Positions 1-10,061 of a stretch of 64,000 bases of DNA are shown here, piece after piece. The notes below the pieces were generated by a model. That model ran no database searches. It worked only from the letters and a program-made list of their open reading frames with translations, and was not told the origin of the DNA. The stretch comes from Saussurea involucrata (Eukaryota; Streptophyta; Magnoliopsida; Asterales; Asteraceae). The position numbers and the translations under genes were made by a program. Position 1 is the first letter of the stretch, and each line of letters begins with the position of its first letter. The stretch lies in the NCBI GenBank assembly GCA_033807775.1, contig CM066326.1:93288873-93352872 (forward strand), written 5' to 3'.

Positions 1-5
1 ACTCC

Positions 6-695
6 ATGAAAGAAGTTAATAGACTTCTAGCTCTCAAACACTCAAAGAGTAACTCTGCCTCCGTGGTAGATTTGGCAAAAGAGATTGAAAATCTAAAGAC
101 AGAAGTAAAAAACCTCAAACATGATAATATCATGCTTCATCAAAATATTGATATTATTTTTTCTAGAATCAATCCCATAAAAACAGATTCTATCTTAAAG
201 GATGATGATTCCCCTCCTCTTACAAAAGGTGATAATCTTTCGGTTTTAAATATGATAATATCACAAAAATGGTATACAAAAATAACTCTCCTTATTGAAG
301 GAACTTTCAAAAAAGAGTTTATTGCCATGATTGACAGTGGGGCTGATTTAAATGTTATACAAGAGGGATTAATTCCTACTAAATATTTTCAAAAAACTTC
401 CCACTCCCTCTCTCATGCTGGAGGAGGATCTTTAAATATAAGATATAAACTTCCAAAAGCTTATATTTGCAAAAATGGAAATTGTATTCCAACCAGTTTT
501 CTTTTAGCAAAAGATATTTCAAGCCAGTTAATTCTTGGTTTACCTTTTATCTATGATATCTATCCTATAAATCAAATTGATGAAAAAGGTTTAACAGTTT
601 CCTTTAAAGGAAACTGTATAAGGTTTGATTTTATAAATAAACCTATTAAAAAATTCTTAAATGAATTACAAGAAAAAATTGACAGAAAAAATTGA
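6..695 (+). pseudogene. Pararetroviral polyprotein segment: coiled coil plus aspartic protease
   Basis: The reading frame is open from the window edge, so the first Met is not a real start. Residues about 20-55 are rich in Leu, Lys, Glu and Asn in a heptad-like pattern and look like a coiled coil. A retropepsin-type active site follows near residue 109 (DSGADLN), with a second conserved hydrophobic segment LILGLPF near residue 175, as in caulimovirid proteases. The protease would cleave the polyprotein during particle maturation. The frame ends at TGA 693-695, but the same frame continues directly into RT, so this stop splits one polyprotein. Assignment to protease is firm; the upstream coat region lies outside the window. 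Confidence 0.8.
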
Positions 696-696
696 C
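671..696 (+). repeat. 13-bp tandem duplication at the protease/RT boundary
   Basis: The 13-mer AGAAAAAATTGAC occurs twice without a gap (671-683 and 684-696). The second copy contains the TGA stop that separates the protease from the RT frame. Thirteen bases is not a multiple of three, so the duplication changes the frame relation of its two sides. Confidence 0.85.
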
Positions 697-2183
697 AATT
701 AAATTCTTTGAAATGGGAAATAAACTCTTTAACGATTGAAGAAAAACTGTCGAATCCCAAATTACAAAACAAAATTGATTATATCAACAACAAGTTTGCT
801 TTGGAAATTTGTAATGATCATCCAAATGCTTTTTGGGATAGAAAAAAGCACGTGGTTGCTCTTCCTTATGAAGATGACTTTTCTAATGAAAATATTCCAA
901 CTAAAGCTAGGCCCTGCCAAATGAATACGGAGTATATGGAACTCTGTAAAAAAGAGATAGCTTCTTTATTACAAAAAGGTCTTATAAAACCTTCAAAGTC
1001 TTCCTGGTCTTGTACTGCTTTTTATGTTAATAAACATTCTGAACAAGAAAGAGGAGTTCCTCGTCTTGTAATAAATTACAAGCCCCTTAATAAAGTTTTA
1101 AAATGGATTCGACATCCCATTCCTAATAAAAAGGATTTACTTGATAGACTCTTCCAATCTGTCATCTTTTCAAAATTTGATTTAAAATCAGGTTACTGGC
1201 AAATACAGATAGCTGAAGCAGATAGGTATAAAACTGCTTTTAACGTCCCTATAGGACATTATGAATGGAAGGCTATGCCTTTTGGCCTTAAGAATGCCCC
1301 CTCTGAATTCCAACAAATCATGAATGATATTTTCTACCCTTACAGCAATTTTATAATCTGCTATATAGATGACATTTTAGTTTTCTCAATGGATATTGAA
1401 AGCCATTTTAAACATCTTGATCTCTTTAAAAAAGTTGTTATCCAAAATGGTCTAGTTATATCTAAACCTAAGATGTCCCTTTTTCAAACAAAAATCAGAT
1501 TTCTTGGTCATAATATTGAAAAAGGAAGGATTATTCCTATTCAAAGATCTCTAGAATTTAGTTCTAAATTCCCGGATCAAATAACAGATAGGACCCAATT
1601 ACAGAGATTTTTAGGTAGTTTAAACTATGTTTCTGCCTATATAAAAGATTTAAATAACGATACTTCTATTCTTTATGATAGACTCAAGAAGAAGAGTTCT
1701 CCTTGGACTAATAGTCATACCCAGGCCGTAAGAAATATCAAAGAAAAGGTCAAGAATCTTCCTTGCTTAATGTTAGCAAACCCTGCTTGGGAAAAGATTG
1801 TTGAAACTGACGCCTCTGATATAGGTTATGGGGGAATTTTAAAACAAATTGACCCTGTTTCAAAACAAGAAATTCTTGTTAGATTCCATTCAGGAAAATG
1901 GAATGGAGCCCAGAAAAACTATGCAACTATAGCTAAAGAGCTATTTGCAATTGTAAAATGTGTCTTGAAGTTCCAAGATGACCTTTACAATAAAAAGTTT
2001 ATTATAAAAACTGATTGTATATCTGCTAAATATATGTTTCAAAAGGATTTCAAACATGATGTATCAAAACAAATGTTTGCTAGATGGCAGGCGCATTTAG
2101 CCCCTTTTGATTTTATAATTGTTCATAAAAAAGGAGCAGAAAATCATCTGCCTGGTTTCCTAACACGAGAATATCTTTTATGA
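696..2183 (+). pseudogene. Pararetroviral reverse transcriptase-RNase H
   Basis: The RT domain shows the finger motif near VINYKPLN, the block MPFGLKNAPSEFQ and the catalytic box CYIDDILVFS (about 1360-1390). RNase H follows, with ETDASDIGYGG (about 1805), a mid-domain glutamate in AKELFAIV, and a late aspartate-containing segment (KTDCIS). The protein would copy pregenomic RNA into DNA in virus-like particles. The frame is the same as that of the upstream protease, from which it is separated by TGA 693-695; no ATG lies near its start, so it is the 3' part of a polyprotein rather than an independent gene. It ends at TGA 2181-2183. A nearly identical inverted partial copy lies at 5490-6258. 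Confidence 0.85.
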
Positions 2184-3583
2184 TTTCAGGTATGAGCTCC
2201 TCACATAACAGTTATTCCTCTTATAGAGGAAGAGGAAATCCATCCTCTTATAGAGGAAGAGGAAGGGGAAGAACTTCCCCAGAAGATTGGACTATCCAGA
2301 TGGGTAAAAAGAAGCTAATAGCTTCAAACATTGTTAACACGGATGATAATCCACTCGAGAACCTTATAGGTACTTCACTTCCAGAAGACCATCCTCTTCA
2401 GAAAGAATACCTTAATTATATTAAGGATAAAGAAAAGAAAGAAAGCCTTTCTTATGCTAATATTAGCAAAGAGGAAAACTCAGATTCTCAATTCTTAGAG
2501 AATCAGTCCAAAGAAATAATATTTCAAATTGAAGACAAAGATATTCAATGGAAAAATAACCCAGATTATATTCTACAGAGGTATCTTAATAAGTCCTCTA
2601 GCACTCATGGTTCTTTAAAACAAAGACAATATTATGAGGGTCTTTTAAATTCTACAAATTGTGTAGAGATCACTCATTTCTCTCCTGCTACAAAATCCGA
2701 AGTTTATAACTTCTCAAAATTCATTATAAAGAAAATTATTTCTTTTGAAGAATGGGGAATATCTCCGTTAACTGAGAGGGAATGGTACTCTCCTCATCAT
2801 AAATGTAATTTTAAATTCAATTACTGGGATTATATTACCAGTTTTGAAAAGGTTCTTGTTTATGAAAATGAAAATAAGAAACACACTTGGTTTCTAAAAA
2901 TTTGTGATAAATGCTTTCACTCTCCAGTTCCTAACTGGTTTTTCACCTGGTGGAGAAATTTTGGCACCACTGGAGAAATTCTCCCTGATAATTTAAACCT
3001 TTGTTTAAAACAATGGGTGTCTTATTCACCAAAAGTTTATAACAACAAAACTCAATACATTATTGAGGGACAGAACACATGCTGGTTCTTTATGGAATTC
3101 AGTATCCCTTGGATATGGAAATGGAAGCCTATTTTTGGTTATACCGAAATAATGGCCCCTTGCTTGAAAAGACAAGGTCTTACCAGATATTGGGATAAAT
3201 TATCCCGTAATGATCCTGAGACAAAAAAGCCTTATGGCGAGGAAATGGTGTCAAACATCATCAAGAAGGTAGCTCTTTATAAAGAACAATATGAAGAGAA
3301 GCAGGGTCAAGAAGACACAGATGAAATCAGTCTTTTCAAGAGAATGTCTCAAAGATATTCAGAGACACATTCAAAAAAAGAGATTATAGATCTCTATGTT
3401 TCCAAAATGAAGGAAGACTTATTAAAAAATATAGGTCCAGATTCAAAATCAGATGCTTCGATGACATTGGAACAAATGATGCAAGATGCACAAGACCCGG
3501 ATGATGATCCTGGGATTTTTCTAGATAATGATCTAGACACGTTTATTATCTCGATGACAGATAAAACAAAAGAGATGAAGTAA
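2180..3583 (+). CDS. Pararetroviral ORF2, function unknown, RG-rich N terminus
   Basis: This 467-codon frame is intact. Its ATG overlaps the upstream RNase H stop as ATGA (2180-2183), a coupling typical of reinitiation or leaky translation. Residues 14-32 contain repeated Arg-Gly units (SYRGRGN, YRGRGRGR), a composition seen in RNA-binding proteins. The middle of the protein (about residues 190-340) is rich in Trp and aromatic residues and has a Cys pair (KICDKCFH), suggesting a folded domain. The C terminus is acidic (DPDDDPG). An ORF downstream of RNase H with no assigned function is a known feature of florendoviruses. I do not recognise a catalytic motif and assign no function. Confidence 0.7.
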   Translation: MISGMSSSHNSYSSYRGRGNPSSYRGRGRGRTSPEDWTIQMGKKKLIASNIVNTDDNPLENLIGTSLPEDHPLQKEYLNYIKDKEKKESLSYANISKEENSDSQFLENQSKEIIFQIEDKDIQWKNNPDYILQRYLNKSSSTHGSLKQRQYYEGLLNSTNCVEITHFSPATKSEVYNFSKFIIKKIISFEEWGISPLTEREWYSPHHKCNFKFNYWDYITSFEKVLVYENENKKHTWFLKICDKCFHSPVPNWFFTWWRNFGTTGEILPDNLNLCLKQWVSYSPKVYNNKTQYIIEGQNTCWFFMEFSIPWIWKWKPIFGYTEIMAPCLKRQGLTRYWDKLSRNDPETKKPYGEEMVSNIIKKVALYKEQYEEKQGQEDTDEISLFKRMSQRYSETHSKKEIIDLYVSKMKEDLLKNIGPDSKSDASMTLEQMMQDAQDPDDDPGIFLDNDLDTFIISMTDKTKEMK

Positions 3584-3712
3584 TCAGTTTTTTTTATCTT
3601 CATTCTCAGTCGACATAATATGGCCGACACTTTTCACTATTCATGAATAGTTTAGTGGAATCTCCACTTTTTGCTTTTAAAAAGTTTTTTGTTTTATTTC
3701 TTTTTTAGCTCT

Positions 3713-3719
3713 ATATAAG
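3713..3719 (+). promoter_or_regulatory. Candidate pararetroviral TATA box
   Basis: TATATAA lies 130 bp after the ORF2 stop, followed by a pyrimidine-rich segment and, about 95 nt further on, a poly(A) signal. This spacing matches caulimovirid genomes, where the full-length RNA is terminally redundant and begins just downstream of the TATA box. Confidence 0.65.
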
Positions 3720-3813
3720 AGAGCCTCCTCCCTTAGTATTCGGTACCACTTTCTTAGACTCTCTATACATTTACTGCTTTCTCTCCTTTCCAGTTTGTAA
3801 TATTAAGCATTTC

Positions 3814-3819
3814 AATAAA
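3814..3819 (+). terminator. Candidate poly(A) signal of the pararetroviral transcript
   Basis: AATAAA occurs in an AT-rich context about 100 nt downstream of the TATA box, as expected for a caulimovirid intergenic region. The transcript would pass this site once and be cleaved on the second pass in a circular genome. Confidence 0.6.
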
Positions 3820-4170
3820 GAAAAAGCTTGTGGATACTGAAGGGCCTCATTTGTAAGTTGTTTTCATTACAGTCTTTATAAGCTTTATTTATTATTTGTT
3901 AGCCATGATTGGCTAAATTAAGATTTTATGTTAGAACATACTTGTTATGTTTACATTTACAGATTACCATGGATAATATAATTTCTAAGTCATAAATCTG
4001 TTTTCTAAGTCTTTGGTCGAGTGCCAACTTCATTGTTAATTTCCACCCTATCCAGGCCAGTAGAGCCGTTTTATTGGGTTTCCCTGATTAACATTAATGA
4101 AGGTGTTAAATGGTGGCTTAAGACTTATTAAACCAGATCCCTGGGTTAAAAACCAAGTGTGTTTCTTATT
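3820..4170 (+). other. Pararetroviral leader/intergenic region
   Basis: The 350 bases after the poly(A) signal have no long ORF. They contain short inverted repeats (for example AGCCATGATTGGCT near 3902). I found no convincing primer-binding site here. The right limit is where sequence also present at 5370-5410 (movement-protein-like segment) begins. Confidence 0.4.
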
Positions 4171-4243
4171 TTGATGTTTATCCTAACCTTTACTTATCTT
4201 TATCTGAGATAACAAGAGTACACCTATCAAGGCTTGAACAGAT

Positions 4244-4990
4244 CTATGAGATCCCATATTCAAAGTCTATCAAGTAAATCCTTTTAGATAAACATTTTAA
4301 AGAAGTAAACTCTTCTCCGAAAATAATAAGATAAAGGTTTGTATAATTTTGTTTTTCTAAAAGCTCATTTATATGTTCTATAGTAACAGTTAAAACCTTT
4401 TGGTTAATGGCTTTAGAAAAAGCAGAATAGTTTATAGTAATACCTTTTTTTGAGTATAACAAGCAGTTTGGGGAGGATAGGTGGAAGTATAAGTTTCATT
4501 ACTTCCGAAAGCATTGATTTGGTATTTCAAGTAATTGTTTATAAACCAAGGGACATAAGATAAAATCTTGTTTTCTTTTTCACAAAATTTGTAAAAATCA
4601 TCCGCTAAATTTGATATTTCACTTTGTTCAAAACTTTTGAAATACCACTCTTTAAAAGGAATCCAATTTATGTTAGTTCTAAAATCATTAGCAATGATTT
4701 GTCTGGCTGGAGAGCCTTTTGAGAAATCAATTTTGTCAATCATTTAAACAAAATTTATATCTGACATCGTGTCAGTTTCTCTAATATGGTGAACGTTTTC
4801 ATTAACTACACCATTTCTCTTGACTCTTAACTCTTCTATTGGTTATTGAGAATCTTGGGAATTATTTTCTTCTCTTATTTGAGAAGTAGAGGCTCTAGAA
4901 GGATTATAATCAACTATGTAATCTAGAGGCGATATATGGGATCTCATAGATCTGGATCCAGACAGAGAACTACCAGGCGGATTGTTCCTT
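4244..4990 (-). pseudogene. Inverted pararetroviral polyprotein fragment (linker/coat part)
   Basis: On the minus strand from about 4990 to 4290 there is a polyprotein-like reading with Ser/Asn-rich linker sequence, then a segment with PWFINNYLKY and TYTSTYPPQT, then INYSAFSKAINQ. It is broken by a stop just before 4743 and by a one-base frame change in the A-run near 4447. It does not match the RT or ORF2 pieces, so it probably comes from the region between movement protein and protease. The left end (4244-4290) switches into RT-derived sequence, showing a recombination junction. Assignment to the coat region is inference. Confidence 0.5.
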
Positions 4991-4997
4991 CTATTAT

Positions 4998-5445
4998 CAT
5001 TGAAGTTGATTAGAATCTTGATTTATTAAATAGATGGACTATTCCTAAAGTTGAACCCAAATGCATATATAAACTGGGAACTTTTGAAAAAATTGGTTTA
5101 AAACAAATTGTTAAAACTACAGAGTCATCTATTCCTTTACATAAAGATGAGATGATTATTCGTTTGTTAAACAGATCTGATATTTATCCTTTCGTAAAAA
5201 CTCATAAGTTTTTACACATAGGTCTTGTTCAAATTGCTTTTAGACCTCTAACCCTTGAAGGGTTACCAGAAAGCTTTCTAGCAGCTTTAAGAGATGGTAG
5301 AAATATAAATTGGAAACAATCCCTGGTGGGAATTATCCAATCAAGCCTGGCCCATGGTCCAGTCTATTTTGATGTTTATCCTAACCTTTGCTTATCTTTA
5401 TCTGATGTAAATATACTTGATGCTTTAACTTTAAAAAACCTTTTG
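4998..5445 (+). pseudogene. Pararetroviral movement-protein fragment
   Basis: Plus-strand frame with segments GLVQIAFRPLTLEG, VYFDVYPNLCLSL and ILDALTLK, which are characteristic of the 30K-superfamily movement proteins of caulimovirids; such proteins pass virus between cells through plasmodesmata. A TAG interrupts the frame near 5013. After ILDALTLK (about 5440) the sequence switches to a segment shared, in inverted context, with 4397-4440, so the C terminus is replaced. It is a fragment in the wrong order and orientation relative to RT at 708-2183. Confidence 0.7.
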
Positions 5446-5489
5446 GTTAATGGCTTTAGAAAAAGCAGAATAGTTTATAATTTGTTTTA

Positions 5490-6258
5490 AAATTCCCCCA
5501 TAACCTATATCAGAGGCGTCAGTTTCAACAATCTTTTCCCAAACAGGGTTTGCTAACATTAAGCAAGGAAGATTCTTGACCTTTTCTTTGATATTTCTTA
5601 TGGCCTGGGTATGACTATTAGTCCAAGGAGAACTCTTCTTCTTGAGTCTATCATAAAGAATAGAAGTATCGTTATTTAAATCTTTTATATAGGCAGAAAC
5701 ATAGTTTAAACTACCTAAAAATCTCTGTAATTGGGTCCTATATGTTATTTGATCCGGGAATTTAGAACTAAATTCTAGAGATCTTTGAATAGGAATAATC
5801 CTTCCTTTTTCAATATTATGACCAAGAAATCTGATTTTTGTTTGAAAAAGGGACATCTTAGGTTTAGATATAACTAGACCATTTTGGATAACAACTTTTT
5901 TAAAGAGATCAAGATGTTTAAAATGGCTTTCAATATCCATTGAGAAAACTAAAATGTCATCTATATAGCAGATTATAAAATTGCTGTAAGGGTAGAAAAT
6001 ATCATTCATGATTTGTTGGAATTCAGAGGGGGCATTCTTAAGGCCAAAAGGCATAACCTTCCATTCATAATGTCCTATAGGGACGTTAAAAGCAGTTTTA
6101 TACCTATCTGCTTCAGCTATCTGTATTTGCCAGTAACCTGATTTTAAATCAAATTTTGAAAAGATGACAGCTTGGAAGAGTCTATCAAGTAAATCCTTTT
6201 TATTAGGAATGGGATGTCGAATCCATTTTAAAACTTTATTAAGGGGCTTGTAATTTAG
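5490..6258 (-). pseudogene. Inverted duplicate of the pararetroviral RT segment
   Basis: The minus-strand reading matches the plus-strand RT at about 1077-1846 almost base for base; over roughly 200 aligned residues I counted only three changes (D to Y, V to I, A to V). It includes the YIDD box and the block MPFGLKNAPSEFQ. It joins at its 3' side to the INYSAFSKAINQ segment also seen at about 4400-4440. The copy has no start, no RNase H end and no protease. Confidence 0.85.
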
Positions 6259-6425
6259 GATCTTTGATTTGTTTTAAAAGTTTTAAAACATTATCATCAG
6301 ACAACACATTTATATTAATGTCTTGGAATTGAGAAGCAAGTTGATAAAGATCATCATTTTCACTTGAAATTTTATTTATGTTGTTAACCTCAGGTTTTTC
6401 TTTTTTACATATCGCCTGTAGATTA
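6259..6425 (-). pseudogene. Short inverted pararetroviral polyprotein fragment
   Basis: A minus-strand reading rich in Asn, Asp, Leu and Lys is open across this stretch (segment SENDDLYQLASQFQ). It is flanked by RT-derived sequence on one side and by the 4850-4930 linker sequence on the other. By position it is probably another piece of the coat/protease linker. Support is weak because the piece is short. Confidence 0.35.
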
Positions 6426-6485
6426 CATAGTTGATTATAATCCTTCTAGAGCCTCTACTTCTCAAATAAGAGAAGAAAATAATTC

Positions 6486-6837
6486 CCAAGATTCATTAGA
6501 TTAGATTAGATTATATTCATTCAATATTTTGATATAATTTTCAACCAATTATTAAACTGTTTCAATTGATTATTTGTATATTTTTCTTGATGTATTAAAA
6601 AGTACTACGCATAAATATCAATTTAAAAGCAACATTGTAAAATATTAATAATTATTATATGTCCTATATTATAAAGCATTGATAAAAAAACTACTAAACC
6701 CCATCTTTTATACATCAGATAATCTATATATATATATATATATATCTATACTTTATTATAAAGTATTTATGAAAAACTCTTAAAAACAATCCATAAAGTC
6801 TTATTTACTGTTATTTAATATTGATTACTTAATAACA
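6486..6837. other. AT-rich spacer with simple repeats
   Basis: Contains a short GATTA-type run near 6490 and a (TA)n tract at about 6727-6746. I see no gene, RNA or element end here. It may be target DNA between the viral block and the LINE. Confidence 0.6.
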
Positions 6838-7018
6838 TCCGGTCCCTTCGTGGCTTTCCGGCAAGATATTCCATCTTTTCCGGCTAGTATCCCTTCGTGG
6901 CTTTCTCTCTGTAGAAGGAGTCTTCTCCACTTCAGGCGACTATCCGACGTCTGTCCCTCGCCTCTTTTTTCAATCTGCACTTTTTCTGCTCTCCTCTCTT
7001 GTTGATTCTCACAGATCC

Positions 7019-8227
7019 ATGGCTTCTCTCACCAACCCAAATGATGATCTTGCCTCCCTCACGTCAAAGCTCCATGTCACAACTGAAGACCACCTTGTAG
7101 ATCACGCTGATAATCTCATCGAAACTATCTGCGAGAACTTAGCCCAAAAAGTTGAGAACCTTTTTTCAGACACAACCATGGTTTCCCGTATATTCTCCAG
7201 GAATGAGTGCCAACCGTCGTTCCTCAGAAAAGTCCTGAACCGTAAGTGGAAGTTCAAGGACCCCTGGCCCGTTCGGTTCCTAGACATCGATAAAACGAGC
7301 TATTTCCTCGGTCTTTCCTTCTCCTCCGATTCGGACCTCAAATGGGTTTTGCCTAGGGTTCTTTTGAGCTTCATTGGAGGTTTCTTAATGGGAGTGGCTT
7401 GGCCTCACTCGTGGGAATGGAAGGACGCAAAAAATGTGAAACTTGGAACCAAAAAGAAGGAAAACGAGATTTATGGAGATCCGACTGAACGGTCGGTGAC
7501 CGAAGATGCCACCGGAAGAGATGAAGAAAAACGAAAGGAAAAAGGTAAACTAACCTTTTCTTTTGGTATTATGACATTGTCTCACCTTTTAGACAACAAC
7601 ACTTGCATGGTGGACCCACCCTTTACCAATACCTCTCTCTCTCATCTCACGCCCACTAAGGAAAAAACCTTGAAACCCCATTCAAAACCAAATCCAAAAG
7701 TCACGACACCAATAGCAAATCATCATGCCACCACCCTTTCCCATACCCCTCATAATGACATTTTGACCCATCTCTCTCCTTCCCATGCAAACCGTAGCCT
7801 ACCCTCCCAAATCCAAAAATACGCTACTTTACACCCTTATGTTACTGACCCATTACCTTTCCGATCCATGCAAAAAATCTTTAACAACTCCATGCAAACC
7901 GTCGCCAAAGAATCCTCCCCCATGCAAACTGTCACCAAAGACTCCTCCCTCATGCAAACTGTCACAAATAATACTACCCAAGCCGTCGCCATATGTACCA
8001 CCACCATGCAACCCATCATGTATGCGGGATTGGAAACCCACGTTCCCACTAACTATTTCCCATTTGACTACGGAAGATTTGACACTGTCTCCACCCCTCC
8101 ATCTAGGAAACGAATCTCCATCAAAGATAAAGCACGAAAGGTTAACGGAAAGAAGTTGAAGGCATATATGCTCGATGAAACTAATCTAGAGGCGGGACTT
8201 GCATCGCAAGCCCGCCTAGACAAATGA
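7019..8227 (+). CDS. LINE ORF1, gag-like protein with degenerate DUF4283 region
   Basis: The 402-codon frame starts at an ATG in a favourable context (ATCCATGG) shortly after the pyrimidine-rich leader. Residues about 55-140 (KVLNRKWKF ... FIGGFLMGVAWPHSWEWKD) resemble the DUF4283 domain of plant LINE ORF1 proteins, in which a conserved aromatic core binds RNA. The C-terminal half is low complexity, with three near-repeats of SxMQTVT/AK (about residues 290-325), and ends basic (RKRISIKDKARKVNGKK). I see no CCHC knuckle, which is often present in this family. ORF1 protein would bind LINE RNA and chaperone it during target-primed reverse transcription. Confidence 0.7.
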   Translation: MASLTNPNDDLASLTSKLHVTTEDHLVDHADNLIETICENLAQKVENLFSDTTMVSRIFSRNECQPSFLRKVLNRKWKFKDPWPVRFLDIDKTSYFLGLSFSSDSDLKWVLPRVLLSFIGGFLMGVAWPHSWEWKDAKNVKLGTKKKENEIYGDPTERSVTEDATGRDEEKRKEKGKLTFSFGIMTLSHLLDNNTCMVDPPFTNTSLSHLTPTKEKTLKPHSKPNPKVTTPIANHHATTLSHTPHNDILTHLSPSHANRSLPSQIQKYATLHPYVTDPLPFRSMQKIFNNSMQTVAKESSPMQTVTKDSSLMQTVTNNTTQAVAICTTTMQPIMYAGLETHVPTNYFPFDYGRFDTVSTPPSRKRISIKDKARKVNGKKLKAYMLDETNLEAGLASQARLDK

Positions 8228-8319
8228 TCGTCATAAGTTGGAACTGTCGAGGCCTCGCCAACCCCCGGGCAGTTCCGGTTCTAAGGGAGCTCATCCGATG
8301 TTCTCGGCCAGATGTTCTT
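8224..8319 (+). pseudogene. LINE ORF2 N terminus (AP endonuclease), truncated
   Basis: ATG 8224 overlaps the ORF1 stop as ATGA. The first residues read MIVISWNCRGLANPRAV then LRELIRCSRPDVL, the classic start of plant L1 ORF2, with the catalytic-pocket Asn of SWNCRG. The endonuclease nicks target DNA for priming. After about 32 codons the frame runs into the LTR of element B. Confidence 0.85.
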
Positions 8320-8851
8320 TGTAACATCCCGATTTTTATAAATGGATTATGTTTGGGTTTATTAAATAATTTAAGTATAATTATTTGATAAGTTATGATT
8401 TATATTATGATGGATTAATTTTAGAGTTTAACCCCAATTAAGTTACGTTAATTGTTTTTGTGGAATAATAAGTTAAGGGGTAAACTTTAATTTTAACTTA
8501 AAAGATAAGGGATCAAAGTTGGTATGTGATGAAAGTATGGGGTTAGTTTGGCTAAAGTGATGACACTTAAGTGACCACCACCGCCATATGTGTTTTAGAA
8601 AGAGGTGTCTCATTTTAGTGATATTTGGTGCATAAAGTGTGTATGTGTGTACGGTGTTCAAAATGAGAGAAAAGAGAGAGAGAGAAATCAAGAAAGAGAG
8701 GAAAGAAGAAGAAGAAAACAAGAAGCTTAAAGTACTTTCAGCTGGAAATTTTAGTAGCCAAATTTGAAGAAACAAAGGTATGTTTCTAAATATAAAACTT
8801 GTTATGATTATGTGTATGGAGATGAGTTTTATTGGGTTAAAATTTAGGTTA

Positions 8852-8856
8852 TGATG
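8852..8856. repeat. Target-site duplication of element C (TGATG), left copy
   Basis: TGATG directly precedes the left LTR of C and is repeated at 14907-14911 directly after the right LTR. Confidence 0.85.
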
Positions 8857-10045
8857 TGTTAGTCCCAGATGGCTATAACAAGTATTGTAGAAGGGGGGGG
8901 TTGAATACAATACTCAAAATTTTCACAATTTTAATTCTTTTTATTGAAAATCTTTCAACAAGAATTACACATAGAAAACTTAAGACTGTTGCGGAAAAGA
9001 ACAGATAAACTATTCTAACAATCTTACACAAAGTATACAACAAAATAACTAAGAACACTTAGAACAAAGCTATAAAGTTTTTCAAGCAAACTGGAAATTC
9101 TTGCACTTAGAGAATTCTTCCAGTTTGCGTAGAATATCAAGAGCTCACAGTAATCTTCAAAGTCTCTCAAGATGTGTTTGTTTCTGTATGGAGAGCTCTT
9201 CCTTTTATAGTGACAAGGAGTGTGCAAGCATTGAATGCTTGGGACACTTGTCATCTTCACACTTGCTGAGGATGTTGACTTCTGGAAAGTTGTGAAGTCC
9301 TTGTCACCTTTTACAAGGTACAGTCAGAAGAGCTCATGCATGAGAAAAGAGCTTTGCATGGAAATGGATAATAAGACAGAAGGTCACATTATCCATGTAG
9401 AAAATATCTTCTCAATTTGTCTTCTTATGTCTCTCATTTTTGTCTTCTTTTGCTTCTCAAAATCTCTTTCAACAAATGCACCACCGAAGAAAGGTTGTAA
9501 GATTTCTTCCAAGACAAAATGAATTTGCTTCTCATTTTGTCTTATTATGTCTCTCACTTTTGTCTCCTTTTGCTTCTCAGATTTTCTTTCAAGAAAAGCA
9601 CCACCGATGGAAACTTGGGATATGTGACACATCTTTGGAGAAAACATCTTTGAAGCTTCTTTGAGGTCCCACCGAAATGTCATTTGGGATATGTGACACA
9701 TCTTTGAGATATGTGACATCATCTTTGAGATATATGACATCATCTTTGGGAAAAGCTTCTTTGAGACTAGGCCGAAATAGAGAGAAGTTTCGGTGGAGAT
9801 ACCACCGAAATTGTGAGAACAATTTCGGTGAACAATGACTTGTATGTTTGAGAAAAGATCTTTCACTTCCACAATGAGAGAATCTTTAATCTTGACTTTG
9901 GTTGATCTTTGACTTCACCAAACATTTGATATCTTGTACAAGCCATTACAAAGAACCATGCATCCAAAATTTCTCTAAGTATAAAATGTTTTTCAAAGTA
10001 TAAAAGGAGATCATGAGGTCATCTTCAAATCTTGATGACCCAACA
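8857..10045 (-). repeat. 3' LTR of element C
   Basis: Starts TGTTAGTCCC and ends GACCCAACA on the plus strand (1189 bp). A TATAAAAGG box on the minus strand lies at 9201-9209. Several CACCGAAA and TTTCGGTG copies occur at about 9480-9830. Short ORFs here are repeated in the other LTR and are not genes. Confidence 0.9.
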
Positions 10046-10061
10046 ATCTCCCCCTATTTGA
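10046..10061 (-). other. Polypurine tract of element C
   Basis: The plus-strand ATCTCCCCCTATTTG next to the LTR is a purine run on the minus strand (AAATAGGGGGAGAT), the usual primer for plus-strand DNA synthesis. Confidence 0.8.

Larger units (their letters stand above)
1..4170 (+). mobile_element. Endogenous plant pararetrovirus (Florendovirus-like), colinear part, left end outside window
   Basis: This block reads on the plus strand as protease, reverse transcriptase-RNase H, a downstream ORF and then an intergenic region with a TATA box and a poly(A) signal. There is no integrase and no LTR pair, which separates it from LTR retrotransposons. The gene order, with one extra ORF after RNase H, fits what is known of florendoviruses, which are integrated members of Caulimoviridae in flowering plants. 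The movement and coat portions of the polyprotein would lie left of the window; pieces of them reappear scrambled at 4244-6480. An in-frame stop breaks the polyprotein, so the copy is likely a defective fossil. Confidence 0.8.
4855..6485. repeat. Inverted copies of one linker segment (4855-4925 and 6420-6485)
   Basis: The stretch at about 4855-4925 reappears in reverse complement at about 6420-6485 (shared core GATTATAATCCTTCTAGAGC and flanks). A shorter inverted match links 4221-4240 with 4938-4955. These copies bracket the rearranged fragments and could form a large fold-back in RNA. Confidence 0.8.
6838..8319 (+). mobile_element. L1-type LINE, 5' part, truncated by insertion of element B
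   Basis: A GC-richer, pyrimidine-rich leader (about 6838-7018) leads to ORF1, which overlaps the start of an ORF2 encoding an endonuclease. The order and the ATGA overlap are those of plant L1-type non-LTR elements. ORF2 is cut at 8319/8320 by an LTR; the rest of the LINE would lie right of the window. Confidence 0.8.

Noticed and set aside
3394..3630. Minus-strand ORF across the end of viral ORF2
   Set aside because: It is a shadow of the plus-strand coding frame, with no motif.
9384..9872. Duplicate 162-codon ORF in both LTRs of C
   Set aside because: It is identical in the two LTRs only because the LTRs are identical; no domain is seen, and it includes CACCGAAA repeats.
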